The notes beneath the pieces were generated by a model. That model was not told the origin of the DNA. It was given only the letters and a program-made list of their open reading frames with translations, and did not search any database. The translations under genes and the position numbers were made by a program. A stretch of DNA of 64,000 bases from Vicia villosa (lineage: Eukaryota; Streptophyta; Magnoliopsida; Fabales; Fabaceae): NCBI RefSeq assembly GCF_029867415.1, contig NC_081186.1, positions 107,132,455 through 107,196,454 on the forward strand, in the 5' to 3' direction. Of the stretch, positions 49,824 to 61,082 are shown piece after piece; within the stretch, counting starts at the first letter, position 1, and every line of letters begins with the position of its first letter.

Positions 49824-51106
49824 TGTAAGTACGAAGTGCGCCTAAGAGGGGGTGAATTAGGACCAATAAAAATTCTTGTTTTTAGAGGCGAGTATGTTCT
49901 TAATTTTCTAGTTTGGTTAAGTGTTTAGAAGGCAATAAAATGCAGAAAGATAAAGGACACAACGATTTTACTATTGTTGGTAACTTGTACAATACAAAAC
50001 AAAACACCAAGAACAATCTTCTTGGACCAAGGACAATCCTCTTGGATTTTACATTAAGTTCACTAAGATAACAATCCTCTCAAAGTGACTTTCTTGCTTC
50101 CAACAATCCTGGACAACAAGATACAACAAACAATCTTATTTTCAACAATCCTGAAAAATAAGATATGAATATAACAAGAACGTTTTGAATAGAGATTTGT
50201 ATAACAATAATCACTTTGAGTGATGTATCAATTAAATTGATCTTTCCTTCCAATAACAATAATTCACAAGTACTTCAAGTAATAGATTGCTCAAGTATTT
50301 TCTGGTTTGAATAATATCAAAGTGTGCAGAAAATATCTTGAATAAAGGTTGAAGAGTGACAATATGAATTCTGAAAAATTTCTATAAGTTTGATTGAAAA
50401 AGGTAATTTGTGATTTGAAATTATTTGTATTTATATGTGCATCACACCCTTTTGAAACATGGCAAAAGAATGAAGAAATACCATGAACAAATGTCAAGTT
50501 GAAATGAAATGGTTCCATGAAGTAGTGCATGAAAGGGTGTTGAAAAAGCTACTGGTTTTTCAGATTCGTACAGGGTGCAATCGATTGCATAAAAACAGAA
50601 ATTGATTGCACAAGGGCCAACGGCTATATATTTTTTTCAAAAAGTTTCAGTGAGCAATCGATTGCACCAATACAACAATAGATTGCACTAATAAGACAAA
50701 AAACTGCTAAGTGTTTCTAGGTAATATTTTTGAAAAAGCTTCAGTGAGCAATCGATTGCACCATAGTAGTAATCGATTGCATGGTAAGACATAGAAAAAT
50801 TTTGGCTAGTGGAAGAGGGAGCAATCAATTGATTGAAGTGTGCAATTGATTACATATAGTAAAAAATGGAATTTTTGCCTAAGTTTTTTGTGTTATGGTT
50901 ATGGCAAAGGTATGTAATCATTTTTGATGTTTTGAGCAACTAAGACTTAGGTATTTTGTGAGAGTTATTGTTATACCTTCTTTTTTATGCTTGAACCATA
51001 GTCTTGACTAAAATGCTTTATGTTTGAATAACATATTTGCCTTCTTGATACTAAGAGATTTGTCTTCATCAAAACAAAACCCTTCATTGAGAAGCTTGAG
51101 TTTACA
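49824..51106. repeat. solo LTR no. 1, inserted between RT and RNase H
   Basis: 1283 bp, starting TGTAAGTACGAAGTGCGCC with AAGAGGGGGTGAATTAGG, ending TTTACA, between two AGTAT copies (49819-49823, 51107-51111). Removing the LTR plus one AGTAT restores the copia frame across the joint. It contains several GCAATCGATTGC-type palindromes (50577-50780) and no coding sequence. The family is not identified. Confidence 0.85.
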
Positions 51107-52478
51107 AGTATTCCATAGTTGTACGTACCATTCACATACTTTAGAATCCTTTTGACTTGACTGAGATGACTTACTTTAGGTTCTGCTTGATATCTAGCGC
51201 ATACTCCAACAGCAAGAGTAATGTATGACCTACTTGCAGTAAGATGGAGAGGGCTACCAATCATGCTTCTATACAGACTTTGATCAACATCAACCCTCTT
51301 TTCATCCTTGGATAGCTTCAAGTGTGTAAGAACAGAAGTTTGTTTATGACTGGAATTCTCCAATCCAAACTTCTTCATAATATTCTTTGCATATTTTTCT
51401 TGACAAAAATAATAGAACCTTCCATCTACTTGATTTGTAACCCAAGAAAGTAGGTTAATTCACCAACCAAGCTCATCTCAAATTCAGATTGCATCTGCTT
51501 GACAAAATGTTGGACCATCTAATCTAACATCCCACCAAAAACAATGTCATCCACATATATCTGAGCTACCATGAGTTTCCATCCTTTTCCTTGACAAAGA
51601 GGGTTTTGTCAATTCTGCCCTTCTTATATCCATGATGAATTAAAAACTCAATCAACCTTTCATACCAAGCTCTAGGAGCTTGTTTCAAACCATACAAGGC
51701 TTTCTTCAGTTTGAACACATGATCTGGAAAGGTAGGATCACAAAATACTTTAGGTTGTTCAATATACACCTGTTTATTCAGATAGCCATTTAGGAAGGCA
51801 CTCTTCACATCCATTTGGAACAGCTTGAACTTCAAGATACATTCCACACCAAGCCGTAATCTCATTGATTCCAGACGAGCTACATGGGCAAATGGTTCAT
51901 CAAAGTCCACCCCTTCAATCTGAGTGTATCCTTGAGCAATAAGTCTGGCTTTATTTCTGATAACAACCCATTGTTCATCTAACTTGTTCTTGTATACCCA
52001 TTTTGTTCAATGACATTAGTTACTTCAGGTCTTGGTACTAAGTCCCAAACCTCATTCCTTCTGAACTGCTCAAGCTCCTCTTGCATAACATTAATTCAAA
52101 ACTCATCAGTCAAATATTCCTTGACATTCTTTGGTTCAAATTTCGACACAAAGCAGAAGTTTGACACAACTTTTCTTGACCTAGTGGTTACCCCTTTATT
52201 CAGATCTCTTATGATTTGTCCCTTAGAATGATCTTTCTGAATCCTGATCGAGGATCCTTTGTCAACTTTCTTAGTGTCTGCAGATTCTCCATTATCACTC
52301 GAGTCAGCAACAATAACATCAAGAGGAGGTGATGCTTCAACATTCTCAACATGAGTAGATATTTCGGACTCATCCGTAGGAAAGAATGTTCCAATATCAT
52401 ATGTGGCATCGCCAACTTTTGGTGAGTCATTAACCACCACATTTATTGACTCCATCATCACCTTTGCTCTTGTGTTGT

Positions 52479-53769
52479 TGAAGCGGTAAAGCGGCAAGCA
52501 ACAAAAGTTTTGGAAGTATTTATCCGGGAAATTATCGTCTCCACAGAGATTAATGCTACCGAATTGCCGTTCGACGGATTCTTAGTTCTTGAGTTCGGGT
52601 TAAATGGGTTTTAAGTAAAAACAGAAAAGTAAACATATGAACATAAAATAAATTCATTCTTGATAGAGAATAACTTATCTGGTTTGAATCTAAATTACTC
52701 CTCACAAACATAGATTTATCACTCCTCCGTACTCAATCTACAATACTCATCAGAATCACTACATATCCCTCACATCAATGTCCATTTCTGCAACACCGAC
52801 GAGAGTCCAACTATATTTCTCTTTCGACAATGTCTCAATTGATAGAATAACACAGAAGCATTAATCTCCGATATCATGTGAATGTTAACCCCAAACCCTA
52901 TGTCTAGAATCTAGAACTAACAGGTATTCTCCTAATCAAAATTTACGAAGCATATTTCTATAACAACATAAATCTGAAGCGATTAAGCAAAAATATCAAA
53001 AAAACACTAATTAAGATTTGTAAAGCAAACTTTATACAACTAGTAGAAAAATTAACAAACATCCATGGGTTTAGAGTAATTTACATACAAACTCAACCAA
53101 AGAGAAATACAAAGAGAAGAGAAAAAAGAGGAACCAAACATTTATTGGTTTGTCAACACCAATCGATGAGAAATTCGACCTCCGATCATCAAGATGCAAC
53201 CCCCAATTGATGTTTTCAAGCTCTCCCTACTCAAAAATGGTTGTGATGACTTTGGGAAAAAATACCCCAAAGCATAATCCTAAAAAATATGATTTTTTTC
53301 CTATTTAATGACTTTCCAAACCGCCCAGAGCGCGCGTCGTGCGCTAATCCTGCTTAGCGTGCTACACCAGAACTTGAAATCTTATTTGGGCATAACTGGA
53401 GAACCGTAACTCCAATTTGCGCCCGGTTCGAAGCGTTGGAAAGCTTATTCAATTTCCTATATATAATGAATAAATATCAACAAAATTGATGAATTTTCTC
53501 ATATTTTTTTAGCCTTATCCGTTGACGAGCTGCTCAAATTCGCGCGTTTGAAGCCGTGTCTTCGGCACTTTATTGCTCGTGCTCCAAATACGCATAAATA
53601 CCTACAAAATGAATATATCAAACATTATAAGAGTATATGAAAATACAACTTTTCATAAAGTATACGAATTTACAAACAAAACGGGGAATTATTCAAACGG
53701 TATTAACAAAAAGTATCGATAAGTACAACAAATTATATACACAAAATAACGATATTTTTGCACTTATCA
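52479..53769 (-). repeat. solo LTR no. 2, inserted after integrase
   Basis: 1291 bp. On the minus strand it starts TGATAAGTGCAAAAATATCG and ends CCGCTTCA, bounded by GTTGT copies (52474-52478, 53770-53774). The start resembles a common legume gypsy LTR family. Removing it with one target copy restores the copia frame. Confidence 0.88.
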
Positions 53770-56591
53770 GTTGTATAATCTGTATGCACTACTGTTGATA
53801 GAGTAACCCATAAATATTTCCTCATCACTTTTTGGATCCATTTTCCTCCTTTGATCACGGTCAACCAGAATGTAGCATTTACTCCCAAATGCATGAGAAT
53901 ATTTCACCGTTGGCTTCTTCCCTTTCCATAATTCATAGAGAGTAATTGAAGTTCCAGATCTTATAGTTACTCTGTTGTGGATATAACATGCAGTGTTCAT
54001 ATCTTCAGCCCAAAAATAGTATGGGAGTTTCTTAGCATAAAGCATAACCCTTGCACACTCTTACATAGTCCTATTTTTGCGTTCCACAACCCCATTTTAT
54101 TAGGAGTGATAGGAGATGAAAACTCATGACTTATCCCTTCAGTAGAACAAAACTCTTCAAATTTGATGTTCTCAAATTGCTTCCCATGGTCACTTCTGAT
54201 TCTAACCACATTGCACTCTTTCTCTCTTTGAAGCTTTTGACACAGTTCTTTAAAGACTTCAAAGACATCAGACTTTTCTCTGGTGAAACTCACCCAAGTG
54301 AAACTAGAAAAGTCATCCACAACTACATAGGCATACTTTTTTCCTCCAAGACTTTCAACCTGCATAGGTCCCATTAAGTCCATGTGAAGTAACTCAAGAA
54401 CCTTGGAAGTGGTAGTCAGATGTTGAAGCTTCATATGGGATATCCTTGTTTGTTTCCCAATTTGACATTCACCATAAATCTTTTCTTCATCAATCTTCAA
54501 TCTGGGAATGCCTCTGACAGCTTCACTGGATATGACCTTCTTCATACCTTTCAGGTGGAGATGTCCAAGCTTTTTATGCCATACCTTAGCTCCATCCTCA
54601 TTTGACATTAAACAAGTTGAAAAACATTCAATTTCTTGAGGACTCCATAGATAGCAGTTATCTTTGGATATGGTTCCCTTCATGATAACTTCACCTCTCT
54701 CATTTGTTACAAAACATTCAGACTGGTTAAAGTTAACTTTGAGACCTTGGTCACATAGTTGACTAACACTAAGAAGGTTTGCAGTTAGCCCTTTAACAAG
54801 CACAACATTGTCAAGACTAGGTTGTCCTGCATGGTCCAGCTTACCAACACCTTTTATTTCACCTTTTGATCCATCTCCAAAAGTGACATAATTGGTAGAA
54901 AGAGGCTTGATATCTACCAATAACTTCTGCATACTAGTCATATGTTTAGAACATCCACTCTCAAAATACCAGTCTTTTCTAGTAAATGCTCTAAGGGAGG
55001 TGTGAGCTATGAGAGCAGTCACAGTCTTTTTGGGAGTCCACTTCTTCTTTGGTTTACCACCAGTTCGTTCCTTTATGTGTTACGAAACTACCTTCTGATG
55101 TTTCCGAGGATGTTGAGGCCTTTGATCTGACATCTTTTGTTTTCCTTGAGTAGGAATAAACTTTAATTTTTCTACTTTATTTTTTTCCTTTCCTTGATGA
55201 GTATAGCCAATTCCTTTGTTGTTACCAACATTCTTCCTAATTTTAAGAATCTTATCTAGCATATTTGAGCTATTGTTGAACATTCTAACAGAACTAGTCA
55301 TATTGTCCAATTTAGAGTTGAGCAATATAACCTCTCCTTTCAGCTCAGAGATGATAGACAGTTGCTTCAGATTCTCATTCTGTAGCTGAGAAATAATCCT
55401 CTTCTGATCTTTAACGTGTTGATCAACTTTAATACTTTTGAGGCATAATTCCTTGTATGCTTTAGAAAGATCATCAAAAGTCAGCTCTTCACTATCTGAT
55501 TCTTCATTGCAGACTCAAGACAGGGAAATGACATGCTTGGCAATTTTAGTGTCATTATTAGACTCATCTTCTGACCATGACACAACCTCCCCCTTTCTCT
55601 GCCTCTTGAGATATGTAGGGCATCCAGCTTTTATGTGACCATATCCTTCACACTCATGGCACTGGACTCCTTTTCCTTGATAGAATTGCTCTTCAGCCTT
55701 GGACCTTTTATTAGCATCTTGATTTTTGCTGATGTCGAGAGACTTATTCTTGACATTTAGTCTCGACTTCCAGTCTATCTTTTTAAACACCTTGTTGAAT
55801 TGTCTACCAAGTAGCACAAGATCTTCTAAAAGATCTTCACCTTTTTATTCTGAACTCTCAGCATTGGACACAAATGCTAAGCTCTTATTCTTTTTAGACT
55901 TTTCACCAAGTCCCGTCTCAAAGGTTTAAAGAGATCCCATAAGATCATCAAACTTCATGTTGTTTATATCTTGGGCTTCCTCAATAGCGGTGACCTTCAT
56001 GTCAAACCTCTTAGGTAGAGATCTGAGAATTTTTCAGACCAACTTGGCTTCATAAATTTTCTCTCCAAGTGCACCAGAGGCATTGGCAATATCCACAATA
56101 TTCATGTGAAAAACATGAATACTCTCATCTTCTTTCATTCTTAAGTTCTCAAACTTAGTGGTAAGAAGTTGAAGTCTTAACATCTTTACCTTAGAGGTTC
56201 CTTCGTGTGCAGTCTTCAGGATTTCCCAAGCATCTTTAGGAATAGTAAAACCACTTGTCAGTCTGGAGATGTTCTTGTCCACTCCATTGAATTGGGCATT
56301 CAATGCTTTGGAGCTTCCCAAGGTTTTTGTATCATCTTTCTCATCCCAATCTGCCTCCTCCTTGATAATAACATTGTCGTCCTAGTATGTAACAGCAGGA
56401 GGACTCCAACACTTGACAATTGCTCTCCAAGCCTTGTCGTCCATGGACTTAATAAAAGCCACCATGCGAGCTTTCCAATAGTCATGACTGGTTCCATCAA
56501 GAATAGATGGTATATTCAAGAACCTTTCTCCTTCCTTGTCCATTATACCAGAAAGTATGTTCCCTGAATCTCACCCAGATTCAGAGAGCCT

Positions 56592-56605
56592 GCTCTGATG
56601 CCAAT
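56592..56605 (-). other. copia primer-binding site
   Basis: TTGGCATCAGAGCA on the minus strand resembles the initiator-Met tRNA site TGGTATCAGAGC of Ty1/copia elements, eight bases from the 5' LTR. Confidence 0.7.
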
Positions 56606-56613
56606 TGAAATTA

Positions 56614-56863
56614 TGGCATTCAGATTACAAATGTCGTAAAGGATGTCGAGAAAAAATCAAATCAAATGTGTCAAGATTTAAAACATCAGGTATTGATGTT
56701 CTGGTTCATCATGTCACAATTTTTGTCAGAACATTTATCTTCAACGCAACCTTCACACTTTGTAGTATCATTTTGATCAAGATGTTATGACATCTTACTC
56801 AACATCTGTCATGAACTATATTTTAGCAAAATTACTGCCAATAATAAAACCATGGATCTAACA
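56614..56863 (-). repeat. copia 5' LTR, short
   Basis: On the minus strand it starts TGTTAGATCCATGG and ends ATGCCA before the primer site. At 250 bp it is much shorter than the 3' LTR-like block, suggesting a deletion. A polypurine-type AAAGGAGGAGAT (minus strand, 56875-56864) lies on its outer side, as expected for a 3' LTR; it may therefore be shared with a second copia remnant upstream. Confidence 0.5.
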
Positions 56864-57800
56864 ATCTCCTCCTTTGACAAATTTTGGTTAAATAAACTTT
56901 TGCACAATAAACCTGGAGAAAGGAATATAACCATAAACAAAAACACAAGCTACATGAAAATATGTACACTTTGTAAATTTTGCAATCATATAAATATATT
57001 TGAAATTACATGCAGTTACAAATCATCATCTTCAAAATTCCAGAAGACATATGTTAAGACATGTGGTCGGACATCACATTAACACAACTCAATAGCTTGT
57101 ATAATCATACAGGTCTATTACTTCCCCTGTCATACATAACTAATTTTCCCCCTCATAGAGAAAACCTAAAGTATAAGAAAACTAACCTTGAACTTTCCCA
57201 ATTCACACACTATAAAAACATGCAGCCGAAGCAGAACACATAACTCAGAGCACAATAGCCAAGGTTCTTCAGAAACCTCAACATGCAGGATATTAGAACA
57301 TCTAGTAGGACATCCTGCACACAACCTTATCAGTAACAGCAGAAGCAGCACGTCACAAAGCATTATAGACTATCATGCTCCCCCTAGACTACTTTATCCT
57401 TAAGCAGTAGTACAGACCTATTATGCATTAACATGTCAAGACATGTGACATGCAACACTCTTTACTCTTAAAAAATGCAACGCCCTTTACTCCTAAAAAC
57501 TCCAAAAAAACAAAGACACTAACAACACTACTTTACTCCCCTTTTTAGTCAAAAATTGACAAAAATAGAGTAAATGAGAAACAAACAGGAAAAAACCGGT
57601 AAGACACACTAGCAAATAGAAACATTTTGTTGTTGTTTTTTTAATAAAAAAAATTCTAATAGAAAATAGAACAACTGTCATATCTTCCACCTGAGTCAAT
57701 GAAATTAACCCAATCTTCATCAGCATTTGAGTCTGAGTCATGTAACTGAACATGATTTTTTTTAGAGACTTCATCTTTGTCACACTTTTTCCTATCACTT
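56864..57800 (-). other. non-coding 3' remnant of a second copia element
   Basis: Begins with a polypurine tract (minus strand) abutting the LTR at 56863 and contains pyrimidine-rich blocks such as CTCCCCTTTTTAGTCAAAAA and CATGCTCCCCCTAGAC, common after RNase H in legume copia elements. No coding domain is recognisable. This is a tentative reading. Confidence 0.3.
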
Positions 57801-58429
57801 ATGCTCCAGTAGATGATCCAATAGATGTTACAACATTTGACTCAACCTTCTTTGGATCAGAACTCTCATCCTTCTTGATTTCCAGCAAATGAACCTTTTT
57901 AGCTTCAACATTTTTGGTAGATTGGCTCATGTTGAAACGCAGCTTGAGAGGAGGAACAACTATTAAGGTATTAATTGAAGAAAGAGTTGTCTTATTTGTA
58001 AAAATACCTTGCTTGTAACAACAAATCATTCAATGAGAGAGTGATTGAAAGACGTTAAATCATCCTTATTAACAATGCACCAATCATCATATGAGAGAGA
58101 GAGATACTCTCTTGTTCTCTTTTTTCTCTTTCCAAGCTTTGACTGCTGAAAATGTTCCAATATTTGAAATGACATTCTCTATGTCATTGAAAAATGTTTC
58201 TTTCCTGAAATTGCATGCATCACTAGATGAAGGAGGAAGAAATATTGTTGGCAAGTCTTCCAATCAATAATTGCTATGATTCTTCAGTAGTGCAATTTCC
58301 AAAATACCCCTCCAATACTCAAACTAATTTGTCTCCCAAGTCTTAAGAACACTATATCTCTCAATGGATTCTCAGCAATTTCATGCTTAGGAGAAATACT
58401 ATTTCCTGTAACAAGATCACTGAAATGAG
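57801..58429. other. unassigned stretch
   Basis: A 76-codon minus frame (57799-58029), rich in Lys and Ser, has no family resemblance. No RNA gene seen. It is bounded by retroelement relics on both sides. Confidence 0.35.
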
Positions 58430-58790
58430 ATTACCAGTATTAATGAGTTTTGACCTGCTATTCAAACTAGCATCCTTGACCTCATATATTGCAAGGTATG
58501 ATGAAGATTCCAGGATCCTTCAACTTAGGGGGCAATTTTCCTTGCACAAATTGATTATATTCCTGAGTTAGTGCCACAATAGAAAATTCCCCTACACTTT
58601 TTGTTTTTTGTCAAGACATCTTTCATGAATTTTGAGTAGTTTGACATTTGCTGGATAGCTTCAACAATGGTATATTGATGTGAAGTTATTTCAGGATTTT
58701 TATGAACTTGCCAAATTGTTGTTATTCTTTAGCCTTCCTGGTTCTTTATGGAAAAGGTGGTGGTGACCTCTCTTGCACAAGCGTTGAACT
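58430..58790 (-). pseudogene. Ty3/gypsy gag-protease junction relic (Athila/Tat-like)
   Basis: The minus-strand translation gives FIKILK then LHINIP, then VALTQEY followed by GKLPPKLKDPGS. The KLPPKLKDPGSF phrase with its upstream helix-rich segment is the conserved region just before the aspartic protease in plant gypsy elements. Stops are frequent and the protease itself is scrambled. Confidence 0.6.
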
Positions 58791-59099
58791 CAAAAATACA
58801 ACTACTATAATATCAAAAAATTATCTAATATAGATGTAATATTTAAAATATACTTCATTCCATTATTATTATAAATTAAACTAACTATTTATATTTATTA
58901 ATAATGATATGTCTTTTACATGTTTGACTCCTTTATAATGTTGGGTCAAACTCAACCTTCTATCCAACCAACCAACCACTCATAAAATCAGTATCTAAAG
59001 TTAGCATTTTTTTTATAAAGGTGGGAAAAGAAAAAAAAAGAAAAATTATTTAGAAAATAAAGTGTCACTAGTATTAGCTAGCCGGAGAGTGGGAATTTA

Positions 59100-59880
59100 A
59101 GCATGAGACTATGCAAAAGACTGATATGTCGCATGATTATCAGCCCCGTGCTTTGTTACATAGTCAGCACATACATTAGCCTCCCTAGGTATGAACTAAT
59201 TGAACTCGTCATTCTCTAGAAAGAAGCTATCTAATGTTGTGAAGAATCCTAACACAGTGATTCCAAACATTTACGAACTATAAGATTAACTTGATGGCAG
59301 AGTTGAAGTCAGAATAATACATCATGTCTTTAATGTCAAGTTCCCAAGTCATACGCAAACCACGATAAAGCGTCATCAGTTCATCATGAAGGATGTTGGA
59401 ATATCCAATATTACCCGTAAAACCATGAAATCAAGCAACATCAACATTTCAAATCAATCTGCCAAAACCCGAGACATCAAAATTACCGAGGCTACTTTCA
59501 TCAACATTCAAAATTATATCACTACCTTTGTGTGTGTTCCACGTAATCATTCTCGTGGGAGGAGACAATTTATGCTTGAGAAAACATTTAGCTAACAAAC
59601 TTGCATAATTAACTATGAGTAGTTTCAAAGTATAGAAAGATATCACTTCATTCGCCAGACACAAATTATTCCTTATGTGCCACAACCACCAACAAGCAAG
59701 ACAAAAAATTTATCCATCATCGATATCATGTTTTAGCCAATCATATAACTATTCTCTTAAAAAAATAGAGGGTTCAAGAAGTCAATAGATTCATAAAAAG
59801 TCAAAATTTACAGTCTCTCAATTAATGTAGTGTCGTCTCAACGTCCTGATTACACTTAGGACATAAATCATACCACAAAG
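59100..59880 (-). pseudogene. LINE ORF2 C-terminal relic (zf-RVT and RNase H)
   Basis: On the minus strand LCPKCNQDVETTLH (about 59850) matches the zf-RVT motif of plant LINEs. It is followed by ACWWLWHIRNNLCLANE, then LNVDESSLGNFDVSGFGRLIR (59449-59525), the first RNase H strand with its catalytic Asp. Then ILHDELMTLYRGL-type and YYSDFNSAI (second conserved acidic sites), and finally a degenerate end near 59100. Frameshifts and stops abound. This type of RNase H also occurs as stand-alone RVT_3 genes, but the preceding zf-RVT favours a LINE. Confidence 0.65.
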
Positions 59881-60903
59881 ACACAACACCAATTTCATAG
59901 GAATGAACTCAGATATAATTTTTTATTATTAATATTTATAATTTTTATATCAATTACAATTGGATTATATGATTAGACATTCCAATGACTTGTGTTTTAC
60001 TTCGAAATTTCATAGATGTTAGGTCATATGTCAATTCCATTTCAATTTTACATAAAAAGGAATATATTTATTTTTGTATCATTCGTATTTTAATCAAACA
60101 TTTGTCTTTTGCTTTTTTAAAAGTTGAACCGTACTTGTATGGACAAATTTTTGCTGGCCCACTTGAAATAATTTCGTCAAAGTATGATTCCTGTGAGACT
60201 GCTTCAAATAATAACGTTTTTGTCGTGGAAATTATTGAATACAGTTTAATGGCTGAAAGCCTATGTCGACCAAGAAGAAGTTATTTTCCAAACTACGTTA
60301 GAATTATCCTACACTTTTTTTTATTAAGTGGATAAGAGGATAAGATTTTTTAAAATTTTATGTAGTTAAAACATTTACATCATCAAATTAACGAATCCTT
60401 TAAAGTTCTTTTTTTTTTAGGGTAGAATTGTATAAAAATATTTGTTAAAAAAGAATTATAAAAAATATTTAGAATTTCTATTGAAATTATTTTTAGAAGA
60501 TATTTTTTAAATACATTATTTTTATCATGTTAAAATATATTATAATAATAATAATGTTTAAAATATTAAATATTAACATTACATCTTATTGTTACAATCT
60601 ATAATATTGCGTCTTATTATTACAATGTAATACCTTTTTTTGTTACAATCTAATAATTTGAATAATAATAATATTTTATGTCAAATTTTGTGTTCGAAAT
60701 TGAGTCACTAAATTTAAAGACTTCATCCAATATGTAGAAAAGATGTTCGTATGTAGAAAAGATAATTTTATTATGTAATTTTAAAATTACATTTTATTAA
60801 AAAATTTAAATTTTTTTGTTTTTTTAAGATCCAACAGGATATTCTATCTCTTATGGGCTTTGATTTGGGCTTTTTATTTATATAAGTTTTCTTGTTTTGT
60901 TTA
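59881..60903. other. anonymous AT-rich stretch
   Basis: No gene or element recognised. The 116-codon plus frame at 59985-60335 has no family resemblance. Confidence 0.4.
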
Positions 60904-60946
<43 letters not shown>

Positions 60947-60949
60947 AAC

Positions 60950-61023
<74 letters not shown>

Positions 61024-61030
61024 TAATAAC

Positions 61031-61081
<51 letters not shown>
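60904..61081. repeat. (CAA)n(TAA)n microsatellite
   Basis: About 14 CAA units run into more than 40 TAA units with occasional CAA. Frames in it are poly-Thr/Ile or poly-Val/Ile artefacts. Confidence 0.97.

Positions 61082-61082
<1 letters not shown>

Larger units (their letters stand above)
49260..56543 (-). pseudogene. copia gag-pol pseudogene
   Basis: Gag starts at an ATG at 56543 (MDKEG...DYWKARM) and soon meets a stop near 56382. 56321-56034 and 55817-55515 hold gag and a CHECEGYGHIKAGC zinc knuckle. 55022-53997 holds protease (WYFESGCSKHM, with Glu in place of the usual catalytic Asp) and integrase (HKKLGHLH, LHMDLMG, IRSDHGKQFE; a zinc Cys reads Tyr). 52497-52096 is the variable linker. 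51910-51566 is reverse transcriptase (FQMDVKSAFLNG, FKLKKALYGLKQAPRAWYE), followed after a frameshift by YVDD near 51553 and an early stop. 51378-51107 is the RT C-terminus and 49823-49320 RNase H (GYCDANWAGC, EVEYIA, DIRHHFIRD). Many lesions; not functional. Confidence 0.85.
48079..56863 (-). mobile_element. decayed Ty1/copia element hosting two solo LTRs
   Basis: Minus-strand order: LTR (56863-56614), primer site TTGGCATCAGAGCA (56605-56592), gag, protease, integrase, reverse transcriptase, RNase H (to about 49320) and a 3' LTR-like block (48860-48079). The coding region is interrupted at 53769-52479 and at 51106-49824 by solo LTRs of two other families. The two outer LTRs are unequal in length and only partly similar, so one may be deleted or the limits may be off. 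Confidence 0.75.
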
